DNA of 34,558 bases from NCBI GenBank assembly GCA_000437755.1, contig FR900109.1, positions 1 to 34,558 on the forward strand, written 5' to 3'. This document shows positions 15,787 through 22,897 of this stretch, in pieces (positions within the stretch are counted from its first letter, which is position 1; every line of letters begins with the position of its first letter). The DNA comes from Roseburia sp. CAG:303 (GTDB lineage Bacteria > Bacillota > Clostridia > Lachnospirales > Lachnospiraceae). The notes beneath the pieces were generated by a model, which was not told the origin of the DNA, did not search any database, and saw only the letters and a program-made list of their open reading frames with translations. The position numbers were made by a program, and so were the translations under genes.

Positions 15787-17322
15787 ATGTTCAGCAGAGT
15801 AATATGTGCAGCCATACTGGGTGTCTGTGCGGAACTTGTATATGTGGAAACGGATATCAGCAATGGACTGCCGGCATTTGATATGGTAGGATTGTTAAGT
15901 TCGGAGGTAAAGGAATCGAGAGAGAGGGTGAAAACGGCGATCCGCAACAGTGGAGTGATTCTCCCACCCAGAAGAATTACCGTAAATCTGTTTCCAGCGG
16001 GGTTAAGAAAAGAAGGCGGGGCATTTGATTTGTCCATTGCAGCCGGAATATTAATTGCAGCGAATCAGGTTGTTCCAGTGTTAGATATGGAAAAGACCCT
16101 GATTGCGGGCGAGTTAAGCCTGGACGGCAGAGTCAACCATATCTGCGGGGTGCTGCCGATGGTATTGGAAGGAAAGAAGAAGGGACTCTCTCATTTTATC
16201 CTGCCCATGGAAGATGTACGGGAAGCAGAGATTGTAGAAGATGTAACGATTACAGGGGTTGCGGATATCGCCGGAATGATGCTTGCGTTAAGGGGAGAAG
16301 GGAATGTGTGTGACCGTGGAGAAGAAGCCGGCAGGACAACAGAAGAGAAAACGTACAAAACTGATTTTGCGGATATCGCCGGGCAGGAGAATTTAAAGCG
16401 TGCGGTGGAGATTGCTGCCGCTGGAATGCACAATATGCTTTTAATCGGTCCTCCGGGAGCGGGAAAGTCCATGATCGCATCTGCCATACCGGGGATTCTG
16501 CCGAAACCCGGACTGGAAGAATGTATCGAGATTACGAAGATTCACAGTATTGCCGGAATTCTGGATGGAAACGCACTGATGCGGGTAAGACCGTTTCGTG
16601 CACCCCACCATACCATTACGCAGAAGGCACTGGTTGGGGGCGGAAAGAAGGTTAGGCCGGGCGAACTTACCCTCGCACATGGTGGTGTATTATTTCTGGA
16701 TGAGTTTGCCGAATTTAAGCGTGATACGATCGATGCACTGAGACAGCCGTTAGAGGAACATCGTGTGGTAATCTCAAGGGTGTATGGCATCTGTGTCTTT
16801 CCTGCGGATGTGATGCTTGTGGCGGCAACGAATCCCTGCAAATGCGGCTATTATCCGGACAGAAACCGCTGTTCCTGTAGCGGATATGACGTAAAGAAGT
16901 ATCAGGGAAAATTCCGCGGACCGCTGACGGACCGGATGGATATCTGTGTGGCAGTTCCGGAAGTCAGTATTGAAGATTTGCAAAAAGGAAAGAAGTCAGA
17001 ATCTTCGGAAACGGTCAGAAAAAGAGTTGAAGCGGCGGCAGCAAAAAGAGTTGAAGCGGCGGCAGCCATCCAGAAGGAAAGATATAGAGGGCAGCAGGTA
17101 CGGTTTAATTCCGGGCTGTCGCAGGATCAGATACAGAAATACTGTTTTCTGGGAGAAAAAGAGAAAAGTCTTCTGGGTCAGGCATTTAAACAGCTGGGAA
17201 TGAGTGCAAGGGCATATTACAAAACCATACGGGTGGCACGGACCATAGCGGATCTGGAGGGCTGTGAGGATATCCGGGAATGTCATATAGCTGAAGCACT
17301 CGGATACAGAATGACGGATTAA
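15787..17322 (+). CDS. comM: ComM/YifB family Mg chelatase-like AAA+ ATPase
   Basis: About 511 residues. In Gram-negatives ComM is a helicase that promotes branch migration during natural transformation; the family is widespread in bacteria with unclear roles. The N-terminal Lon-protease-like (ChlI) domain covers residues 1-160 (SNGLPAFDMVGL, then KESRERVKTAIRNSG and LPPRRITVNLFPA). The AAA+ core has Walker A GPPGAGKS at 221-228 and GGVLFLDEFAEF as Walker B, followed by CPxKCG-like cysteines (NPCKCGYYPDRNRCSCS) and the C-terminal helical domain. The longest frame opens inside the upstream hairpin. MFSRVICAAILGV at 15787 is the family N-terminus and has AGGAAGG at 15774-15780. A 24-bp tandem duplication lies after the AAA+ core. 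dprA follows after 20 bases. Confidence 0.92.
   Translation: MFSRVICAAILGVCAELVYVETDISNGLPAFDMVGLLSSEVKESRERVKTAIRNSGVILPPRRITVNLFPAGLRKEGGAFDLSIAAGILIAANQVVPVLDMEKTLIAGELSLDGRVNHICGVLPMVLEGKKKGLSHFILPMEDVREAEIVEDVTITGVADIAGMMLALRGEGNVCDRGEEAGRTTEEKTYKTDFADIAGQENLKRAVEIAAAGMHNMLLIGPPGAGKSMIASAIPGILPKPGLEECIEITKIHSIAGILDGNALMRVRPFRAPHHTITQKALVGGGKKVRPGELTLAHGGVLFLDEFAEFKRDTIDALRQPLEEHRVVISRVYGICVFPADVMLVAATNPCKCGYYPDRNRCSCSGYDVKKYQGKFRGPLTDRMDICVAVPEVSIEDLQKGKKSESSETVRKRVEAAAAKRVEAAAAIQKERYRGQQVRFNSGLSQDQIQKYCFLGEKEKSLLGQAFKQLGMSARAYYKTIRVARTIADLEGCEDIRECHIAEALGYRMTD
17020..17067 (+). repeat. Two-copy 24-bp in-frame tandem repeat in comM
   Basis: Copies 17020-17043 and 17044-17067 each encode KRVEAAAA. 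They differ at only one base (gca against gcc in the last codon). This suggests a recent slippage duplication that adds eight residues to a helical linker. Confidence 0.95.
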
Positions 17323-17342
17323 AAGGAAAGTGAGGAAAGATT

Positions 17343-18422
17343 ATGACATATGAGGATGCGATGCTGTGGCTTGTTATGGGAAAGAATATGTGGCATAGGA
17401 AGATTGCCCTGCTGATGAGGAAGTTTGGAAGTCCGGGACGGGTCTGGGAGGCATCGTATGAACAGCTTGTGCAGAGCGGGATTTTGAAGGAAGAGGATGC
17501 CGGGGAGTTGTGTGAGAGCAGGGAAAACTTTGATCCGGCAGCTGAATGGTGTAAACTGGAGCAGAAAGGGATTCGTTTCCTTACGGACAGGTCAGAGGAG
17601 TTCCCTAAAAAGCTGTTAGATATTCCGGACCGGCCCTATGCACTTTTTATAAAAGGCTGTATACATAGTGATGGAACAGAAAAAAGGGTAGCGGTTATCG
17701 GGGCAAGGGTATGCAGTGCATATGGAAGATATGCGGCGGGAAAATTTGCCGGAGAGCTGGCAGAATATGGAATTGCGACTGTCAGTGGGATGGCAAGGGG
17801 CGTGGATTCGGCGGCACATCAGGGCACGGTGGATGCCGGAGGAAGGACATATGCCATTTTAGGATGCGGGGTGGATATCTGTTATCCGCCGGAAAATAAA
17901 TATCTGTATGACAGAATTATAGAGCAGGGTGCAGTGCTGTCGGAGTATCCGCCGGGAACAAGACCGAATGCCTGGCAGTTCCCAGAGCGGAACCGGCTGA
18001 TTAGCGGGATGGCAGACTGCGTTGTGATTACGGAAGCAAGACAGAAAAGCGGTTCGCTGATTACGGTGAAGCATGCACTTGAACAGGGGGTGGATGTCTG
18101 TGCCGTACCGGGCAGGATAAATGATGTATTAAGCGGTGGGTGTAACCGACTGATTCAGGAGGGGGCATTTCCGGCAACCAGCACGTTGGATATTCTGTTT
18201 AGCATGGGTATAAATATGAAAAAAAATGAAAAAACAAAAATTTTTCTTGAAAAACAAAATGAAGTGTTGTATAGTGTTCTCGATTTGCAACCACAGACCC
18301 CGGATGAAATTATGCAGAAAACAGGTATGAATCGGGGGGCTGTTTATGAAGGATTGCTCTGGCTTCTGATGCATGGATTAGCGGAAGAACCGGTTAAAAA
18401 TTATTATATCAGAAAAGAATAG
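17343..18422 (+). CDS. dprA: DNA processing protein DprA (Smf)
   Basis: A 359-residue DprA, which binds incoming single-stranded DNA and loads RecA in transformation; many non-competent bacteria also keep it. After an N-terminal helical (SAM/HhH-like) region of about 100 residues comes the Rossmann-like core: IGARVCSAYGR, then SGMARGVDSAAHQGTVDAGG, LGCGVDICYPPENK, and the conserved FPERNRLISGMAD and SGSLITVKHALEQG. A C-terminal winged-helix domain (TPDEIMQKTGMNRGAVYEGL) is joined by a Lys-rich linker encoded over homopolymeric A runs. The ribosome binding site is TGAGGAAAG at 17331-17339. It lies 20 bases after comM, and topA begins 43 bases later with no convincing terminator, so comM-dprA-topA likely form one unit. 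Confidence 0.95.
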   Translation: MTYEDAMLWLVMGKNMWHRKIALLMRKFGSPGRVWEASYEQLVQSGILKEEDAGELCESRENFDPAAEWCKLEQKGIRFLTDRSEEFPKKLLDIPDRPYALFIKGCIHSDGTEKRVAVIGARVCSAYGRYAAGKFAGELAEYGIATVSGMARGVDSAAHQGTVDAGGRTYAILGCGVDICYPPENKYLYDRIIEQGAVLSEYPPGTRPNAWQFPERNRLISGMADCVVITEARQKSGSLITVKHALEQGVDVCAVPGRINDVLSGGCNRLIQEGAFPATSTLDILFSMGINMKKNEKTKIFLEKQNEVLYSVLDLQPQTPDEIMQKTGMNRGAVYEGLLWLLMHGLAEEPVKNYYIRKE

Positions 18423-18465
18423 ATACCCCCTGAATCCGGGTATAAGTATTAAAGTGGAGGTTATT

Positions 18466-20541
18466 ATGGCCAAGTATTTAGTGATCGTGGAATCACCGGC
18501 GAAAGTAAAGACAATAAAGAAATTTCTGGGCAAAAATTATGAAGTGGCAGCATCGAACGGACATGTGAGAGATCTGCCGAAGAGTACGATGGGAATCGAC
18601 ATGGAACATGATTATGAGCCGAAGTATATTACGATTCGTGGAAAGGGTGAGAAACTTGCTGAATTACGCAAACTGGTAAAGAAGGCGGATAAAGTCTATC
18701 TTGCAACTGACCCGGATCGCGAGGGGGAAGCGATATCATGGCACTTATCCACGGCACTGAAGCTGGATGAGAGCAAAATGAAGAGAATTACATTTAATGA
18801 GATTACGAAAAATGCAGTAAAAGATTCGTTAAAAAATCCGCGGGAGATAGATATGAATCTTGTAGATGCCCAGCAGGCAAGAAGAGTGCTGGATCGTATG
18901 GTGGGTTATTCCATAAGTCCGGTACTGTGGCAGAAAGTAAAGAGAGGACTGAGTGCCGGAAGGGTACAGTCCGTTGCACTGCGCATGATCTGTGACAGGG
19001 AGGAACAGATCAATGCCTTTATTCCGGAAGAATACTGGACACTGGATGTCATGCTCAAAGTAAAAGGTGAAAAAAAACTGCTCGAAGCCAAATTCTATGG
19101 TACGGAAGAGGGCAAAAGGAACATTTCCGGAAAAAAAGAACTCGATCAGGTAATGACAGAATTAAAAGATGCGGATTACCGGGTAAAAGATATAAAAAAC
19201 AGCAGCAGGGAAAAGAAAGCCCCGCTGCCATTTACGACCAGTACCCTGCAGCAGGAAGCATCAAAGGTATTAAACTTTTCCACACAGAAAACGATGCGTA
19301 TCGCACAGCAGCTCTATGAAGGTGTGGATATCAAAGGGCATGGAACGGTCGGTGTGATTACCTACCTGCGTACTGATTCCACCAGAGTATCTGATGAGGC
19401 AGAACAGTCTGCAAAAGAGTATATTGAAGAAAATTTCGGAAAAGAATATCTTGCAAAAAAAGATAAAACAACAAAGAAGAAGGGAAAGATACAGGATGCA
19501 CATGAGGCCATACGTCCAACGGATATCACATTGCATCCAGCCATTATAAAGGATCAGCTCAGCAGGGATCAGTTCCGTCTGTACCAGCTGATCTGGAGAA
19601 GATTTACTGCCAGCAGAATGAGCAGTGCACAGTATGCAACGATATCTTTAAAGATATCTGCGGGAAAATATCTGTTTACTTCTTCTGCATCAAAACTTGC
19701 ATTTGATGGTTTCATGTCGGTATACAGCAGCACGGAGGATGAAAAATCAGAGGGAAATGCAATCGTAAACAAGATAAAGGAAGATACGGAATTTACTTTT
19801 GAAAATTTTGAAGAGAAGCAGCATTTTACCCAGCCGCCGGCACATTTTACGGAAGCTGCACTGGTAAAGGCACTTGAAGAACAGGGAATCGGACGGCCGA
19901 GTACCTATGCACCGACCATCACAACGATTATCCAGAGAAGGTATGTTGCCAAAGAAGAAAAGAATCTTTATGTGACGGAACTCGGAGAAGCAGTCAATAA
20001 TATTATGAAAACAGCATTTCCGGTTATTGTGGATTCTAATTTTACGGCAAATATGGAATCCCTGCTGGATAAAGTGGAAGAGGGAACGGTTGACTGGAAA
20101 ACCATTATCCGTAATTTTTATCCGGATCTTGATGAAGCGGTGAAGAATGCAGAACGCGAACTGGAGAAAGTCGAGATTAAAGATGAGGAATCCGATGTAC
20201 AGTGTGAGGAATGTGGCAGAATGATGGTAATCAAATATGGTCCGCATGGAAAATTCCTTGCCTGCCCTGGATTTCCGGAATGTCACAATACAAAGCCGTA
20301 TTTTGAAAAGATCGGTGTAGCCTGCCCGAAATGTGGAAAAGAAGTAGTTATCCGAAAAACAAAAAAAGGACGCAGATATTATGGATGTGAGGCTGGACCG
20401 GAATGTGATTTTATGTCCTGGCAGAAACCGTCTTCTGTAAAATGTCCGAAATGCGGAGGTTATATGGTTGAAAAAGGAAATAAACTTCTGTGTGCAGATG
20501 AAAACTGCGGTTACGTGCAGGACAGAGATGCCGAAAAATAA
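18466..20541 (+). CDS. topA: DNA topoisomerase I (type IA)
   Basis: About 691 residues. It relaxes negative supercoils by nicking and passing one strand. The TOPRIM domain is at the N-terminus (KYLVIVESPAKVKT, later TDPDREGEAISWHL). The active-site tyrosine is Tyr300 in TYLRTDSTRVS. The C-terminus has three Cys4 zinc-ribbon motifs starting at CEECGRMM, CPKCGKEV and CPKCGGYM, the usual arrangement in Firmicutes. The frame opens at GTG 18454, but GGAGG at 18456-18460 lies inside that extension and is ideally placed for ATG 18466, which gives the family N-terminus MAKYLVIVESPAK. Its neighbours dprA upstream and codY downstream follow the conserved Firmicutes order. Confidence 0.97.
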   Translation: MAKYLVIVESPAKVKTIKKFLGKNYEVAASNGHVRDLPKSTMGIDMEHDYEPKYITIRGKGEKLAELRKLVKKADKVYLATDPDREGEAISWHLSTALKLDESKMKRITFNEITKNAVKDSLKNPREIDMNLVDAQQARRVLDRMVGYSISPVLWQKVKRGLSAGRVQSVALRMICDREEQINAFIPEEYWTLDVMLKVKGEKKLLEAKFYGTEEGKRNISGKKELDQVMTELKDADYRVKDIKNSSREKKAPLPFTTSTLQQEASKVLNFSTQKTMRIAQQLYEGVDIKGHGTVGVITYLRTDSTRVSDEAEQSAKEYIEENFGKEYLAKKDKTTKKKGKIQDAHEAIRPTDITLHPAIIKDQLSRDQFRLYQLIWRRFTASRMSSAQYATISLKISAGKYLFTSSASKLAFDGFMSVYSSTEDEKSEGNAIVNKIKEDTEFTFENFEEKQHFTQPPAHFTEAALVKALEEQGIGRPSTYAPTITTIIQRRYVAKEEKNLYVTELGEAVNNIMKTAFPVIVDSNFTANMESLLDKVEEGTVDWKTIIRNFYPDLDEAVKNAERELEKVEIKDEESDVQCEECGRMMVIKYGPHGKFLACPGFPECHNTKPYFEKIGVACPKCGKEVVIRKTKKGRRYYGCEAGPECDFMSWQKPSSVKCPKCGGYMVEKGNKLLCADENCGYVQDRDAEK

Positions 20542-20555
20542 GTTGTCTGAAAATT
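20541..20555 (+). promoter_or_regulatory. Putative CodY box upstream of codY
   Basis: The 15 bases AGTTGTCTGAAAATT match the published CodY consensus AATTTTCWGAAAATT at 13 of 15 positions. The site starts at the last base of the topA stop codon and ends 23 bp upstream of the codY -35. The CodY recognition helix encoded here is nearly identical to that of Bacillus, so the same motif is expected. Autoregulation is inferred. Confidence 0.6.
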
Positions 20556-20578
20556 GAAGAAAAAATAGGATTAATTGC

Positions 20579-20607
20579 TTGAAAAAAAGAAAAAAATATG
20601 TTATATT
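20579..20607 (+). promoter_or_regulatory. Sigma-A promoter of codY
   Basis: TTGAAA (20579-20584) and TATATT (20602-20607) are separated by exactly 17 bp. The predicted leader is about 75 bases, ending in AGGAGGG (20677-20683) 4 bases before the ATG at 20688. Confidence 0.65.
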
Positions 20608-20687
20608 CATAATAAATGAGGCGTGGGAGATCATTAGGGTGTAGTAGTAAAAAATAAGACAAGTAATAAAATCATCAGGAGGGCCGC

Positions 20688-21458
20688 ATGAGCGTACAAT
20701 TATTAGACAAAACAAGAAAAATCAATAAGCTGCTGCATAATAACAATACACAGAAAGTCGTATTCAATGATATTTGCAATGTATTGAGCGACATACTGGA
20801 TTCCAATATTCTGGTTATCAGTAAGAAAGGCAAGATACTGGGTGTCGGTAAAAAAGCAGGAGTAGAGGAACTTACAGAACTGATTCACGGAGACATGGGT
20901 GCTATGGTTGACCGTATGCTGAATGAAAGACTGCTGAGTGTTCTGTCCACAAAGGAGAATGTAAATCTTTCAACCCTGGGATTTGACAAGGACAGTAACC
21001 GGAAATTTCAGGCAATCATTGCACCGATTGATATCGCAGGAGAACGTCTTGGCACATTATTTATTTACAAATGTGACCAACAGTATGAGATTGATGACAT
21101 TATACTGAGCGAATATGGAACGACAGTAGTCGGTCTTGAGATGATGCGTTCAGTTAATGAAGAAACAGCAGAAGAAGAGAGAAAAGTCCAGATTGTAAAA
21201 TCAGCTATCGGTACATTATCATTCTCTGAGCTGGAAGCTATGGTTCATATCTTTGAGGAACTTGACGGAAGTGAAGGACTTTTGGTTGCAAGCAAGATTG
21301 CGGACCGGGTGGGAATTACCAGATCCGTGATAGTAAATGCACTTAGAAAATTTGAAAGTGCAGGAATTATTGAATCCCGTTCTTCCGGCATGAAAGGAAC
21401 TTATATCAAAGTCTTAAATGATGTTGTATATGATGAGATAAAAAAGATACAGTGCTAA
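20688..21458 (+). CDS. codY: GTP-sensing global transcriptional repressor CodY
   Basis: A 256-residue regulator that senses GTP and branched-chain amino acids and represses stationary-phase, nutrient-uptake and (in Bacillus subtilis) motility genes. The N-terminal GAF domain spans about residues 1-155, joined by a long helix to the C-terminal winged helix-turn-helix. That HTH (ASKIADRVGITRSVIVNALR, from Ala201) and the wing SSGMKGTYIKV are nearly invariant across Firmicutes, so DNA specificity is probably conserved. Upstream are a sigma-A promoter and a 13/15 CodY box. Downstream is a terminator, then flgB. As in Bacillus, codY sits immediately upstream of the fla operon, but trmFO, xerC and clpQY are absent between topA and codY. 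Confidence 0.97.
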   Translation: MSVQLLDKTRKINKLLHNNNTQKVVFNDICNVLSDILDSNILVISKKGKILGVGKKAGVEELTELIHGDMGAMVDRMLNERLLSVLSTKENVNLSTLGFDKDSNRKFQAIIAPIDIAGERLGTLFIYKCDQQYEIDDIILSEYGTTVVGLEMMRSVNEETAEEERKVQIVKSAIGTLSFSELEAMVHIFEELDGSEGLLVASKIADRVGITRSVIVNALRKFESAGIIESRSSGMKGTYIKVLNDVVYDEIKKIQC

Positions 21459-21461
21459 GTC

Positions 21462-21490
21462 AAGTCCCCTGAAAAATTCAGGGGACTTTT
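21462..21490 (+). terminator. Intrinsic terminator after codY
   Basis: The arms 21462-21473 and 21477-21488 form a perfect 12-bp stem (AAGTCCCCTGAA) with an AAA loop, starting 3 bases after the codY stop. The T tract right after the stem is short (TTTT, 21487-21490). A second weak hairpin (21486-21492 with 21504-21509) leads into nine T residues at 21513-21521, which may help termination. Confidence 0.8.
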
Positions 21491-21523
21491 CAGATCTGTG
21501 GGATGAAAAAGGTTTTTTTTTGT

Positions 21524-21538
21524 AATTCGCTGAAATAT
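21524..21538 (+). promoter_or_regulatory. Possible weak CodY box at the fla promoter
   Basis: AATTCGCTGAAATAT matches the CodY consensus at 11 of 15 positions and ends 3 bp before the flgB -35. Alone this score is weak in AT-rich DNA. The position is suggestive because CodY directly represses the fla/che operon in Bacillus subtilis. Confidence 0.3.
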
Positions 21539-21541
21539 GTC

Positions 21542-21570
21542 TTGCTATTTTTCTATAAAATGGATATAAT
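21542..21570 (+). promoter_or_regulatory. Sigma-A promoter of the flagellar operon
   Basis: TTGCTA (21542-21547) and a perfect TATAAT (21565-21570) are spaced by 17 bp. It is followed by a leader of about 58 bases and AAGGAG (21622-21627) before flgB. No sigma-28 (TAAA...GCCGATAA) pattern is seen here. Confidence 0.75.
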
Positions 21571-21634
21571 ATTAGACAGACTATAAATAGAATACATATA
21601 AATAAGTAAGACAAACTACGGAAGGAGTATTGAA

Positions 21635-22027
21635 ATGATTAATTCCCATGCATACGATTATGTGAATGTACTGGAAAAGGCGGCAGATGCATCATGGACC
21701 AGATACAATGTAATTGCCAATAATATTGCGAATAAGGATACCCCTGGATACAAGAGGAAAGATGTTAATTTTGAAGATTATCTTCTGGAAGAACTCACAA
21801 GCGGAGGAACGCAGTCTATCAGGCAGAAGGTAGCGGGTGTGGAGCTTGATAATATCACAGCATCTACTTATACCGATTATTCAGAGTTATCCTATCGGCT
21901 TGATGGAAATAATGTGGATATTGATACGGAAAATGTGGAACTTGCATCAACACAGATTAAGTATAATGCATTACTTGATTCTGTGAATTATGAATTTAAT
22001 ATGCTGAAAGCAGCTATGGCGAAATAG
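21635..22027 (+). CDS. flgB: Flagellar basal-body rod protein FlgB
   Basis: A 130-residue proximal rod subunit, exported through the flagellar type III apparatus and assembled above the MS ring. The N-terminal rod motif RYNVIANNIANKDTPGYKRKDVNFEDYL (residues 23-50) is the class signature of rod/hook axial proteins, and the C-terminal helix (ELASTQIKYNALLDSVNYEFNML) forms the paired coiled coil. No signal peptide is expected or seen. AAGGAG at 21622-21627 supports the start. It is the first gene of the flagellar operon, directly behind the sigma-A promoter, and flgC follows after 19 bases. Confidence 0.96.
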   Translation: MINSHAYDYVNVLEKAADASWTRYNVIANNIANKDTPGYKRKDVNFEDYLLEELTSGGTQSIRQKVAGVELDNITASTYTDYSELSYRLDGNNVDIDTENVELASTQIKYNALLDSVNYEFNMLKAAMAK

Positions 22028-22046
22028 CGGATAAAGGAGAAAAAAT

Positions 22047-22499
22047 ATGGGATTGTTTACAGCTTTTGATATCTGTGCATCCGGCATGAGTGCCCAGAGG
22101 TTGAGGTCAGATACCATTTCACAGAATATTGCCAATGTAAATACCACACGGACGTCGGAAGGCGGTGCATATAAGAGAAAAACCGTAGTGTTTTCGGAAA
22201 AAAAATCAAATGCATTCAATAATATATTATTGTCCAATATGGGAACACGCGGAGGCGGAATAAGCGGAACTGGTGTTAAGGTTACGAAGATTTTGGAAGA
22301 TAATGAGACGGAGATGAATATGGTGTATGATCCTTCCCATCCGGATGCGGATGAGAATGGATATGTTACATATCCGAATGTAAATGTAGTGACGGAGATG
22401 ACGAACCTAATTGATGCATCAAGGGCATATGAAGCGGATGTGACGGCATTCAATGCAGCGAAAGCGATGGCATCAAAGGGACTTGAAATAGGTAAATAA
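22047..22499 (+). CDS. flgC: Flagellar basal-body rod protein FlgC
   Basis: A 150-residue proximal rod protein that polymerises with FlgB, FlgF and FlgG to form the drive shaft. The N-terminal segment FDICASGMSAQRLRSDTISQ then NIANVNTTRT is the rod signature. The C-terminal segment YPNVNVVTEMTNLIDASRAYEADVTAFNAAKAM is highly typical of FlgC. The ribosome binding site AAGGAG lies just upstream (22035-22040). fliE follows after a short gap, as in other Firmicutes fla operons. Confidence 0.96.
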   Translation: MGLFTAFDICASGMSAQRLRSDTISQNIANVNTTRTSEGGAYKRKTVVFSEKKSNAFNNILLSNMGTRGGGISGTGVKVTKILEDNETEMNMVYDPSHPDADENGYVTYPNVNVVTEMTNLIDASRAYEADVTAFNAAKAMASKGLEIGK

Positions 22500-22534
22500 T
22501 AACAGGCTATCATGTATAGCGGATGGGAGATAAA

Positions 22535-22858
22535 ATGACGGACGTAACATCAGGATTAAGCGGAATTGGTCTTAATTTCTATACGGATGCAGTGAATTCA
22601 GTTACGGGAAGCGGGACGGACAGCAATAAGAGTTCGTTTTCGACGATTCTGGATTCGGCAATGAATACAATAAAGGAAACAGACAGTTTATCACAGCAGG
22701 CAGAACAGGCGGCTATGGATTTTACACTGGGTAATACGGACAGCACACATGAACTTACCATTGCACAGCAGAAGGCATATCTGTCCCTACAGTATACAGT
22801 GGCAATAAAGAATGCATTTCTCGATGCTTACAAAGAGATTATGCAGATACAGATTTAG
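22535..22858 (+). CDS. fliE: Flagellar hook-basal body complex protein FliE
   Basis: About 107 residues. FliE links the MS ring to the rod and is among the first proteins exported by the flagellar secretion system. The conserved C-terminal part has SLSQQAEQAAMDFTLGNTDSTHELTIAQQKA, then LQYTVAIKNAFLDAYKEIMQIQI. The N-terminal 40 residues are Ser/Thr/Gly-rich and poorly conserved, as usual. The frame opens at ATG 22523, but GGGAG at 22525-22529 lies within that extension and is correctly spaced for ATG 22535, so 22535 is preferred. Confidence 0.92.
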   Translation: MTDVTSGLSGIGLNFYTDAVNSVTGSGTDSNKSSFSTILDSAMNTIKETDSLSQQAEQAAMDFTLGNTDSTHELTIAQQKAYLSLQYTVAIKNAFLDAYKEIMQIQI

Positions 22859-22897
22859 TTGTGAACTTTAAAATAAAATAAAGAGTGAAGAAAGAAT

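Noticed and set aside
18423..18443. Small hairpin ATACCC/GGGTAT between dprA and topA as a terminator
   Set aside because: It has only a 6-bp stem with a 9-base loop and no T tract, so read-through from dprA into topA is more likely.
19747..20715. A 322-residue open frame on the minus strand across the topA 3' end and codY promoter
   Set aside because: It is antisense to conserved topA sequence, has a Phe/Cys/Ser-rich composition typical of shadow frames, and shows no ribosome binding site or recognisable motif.
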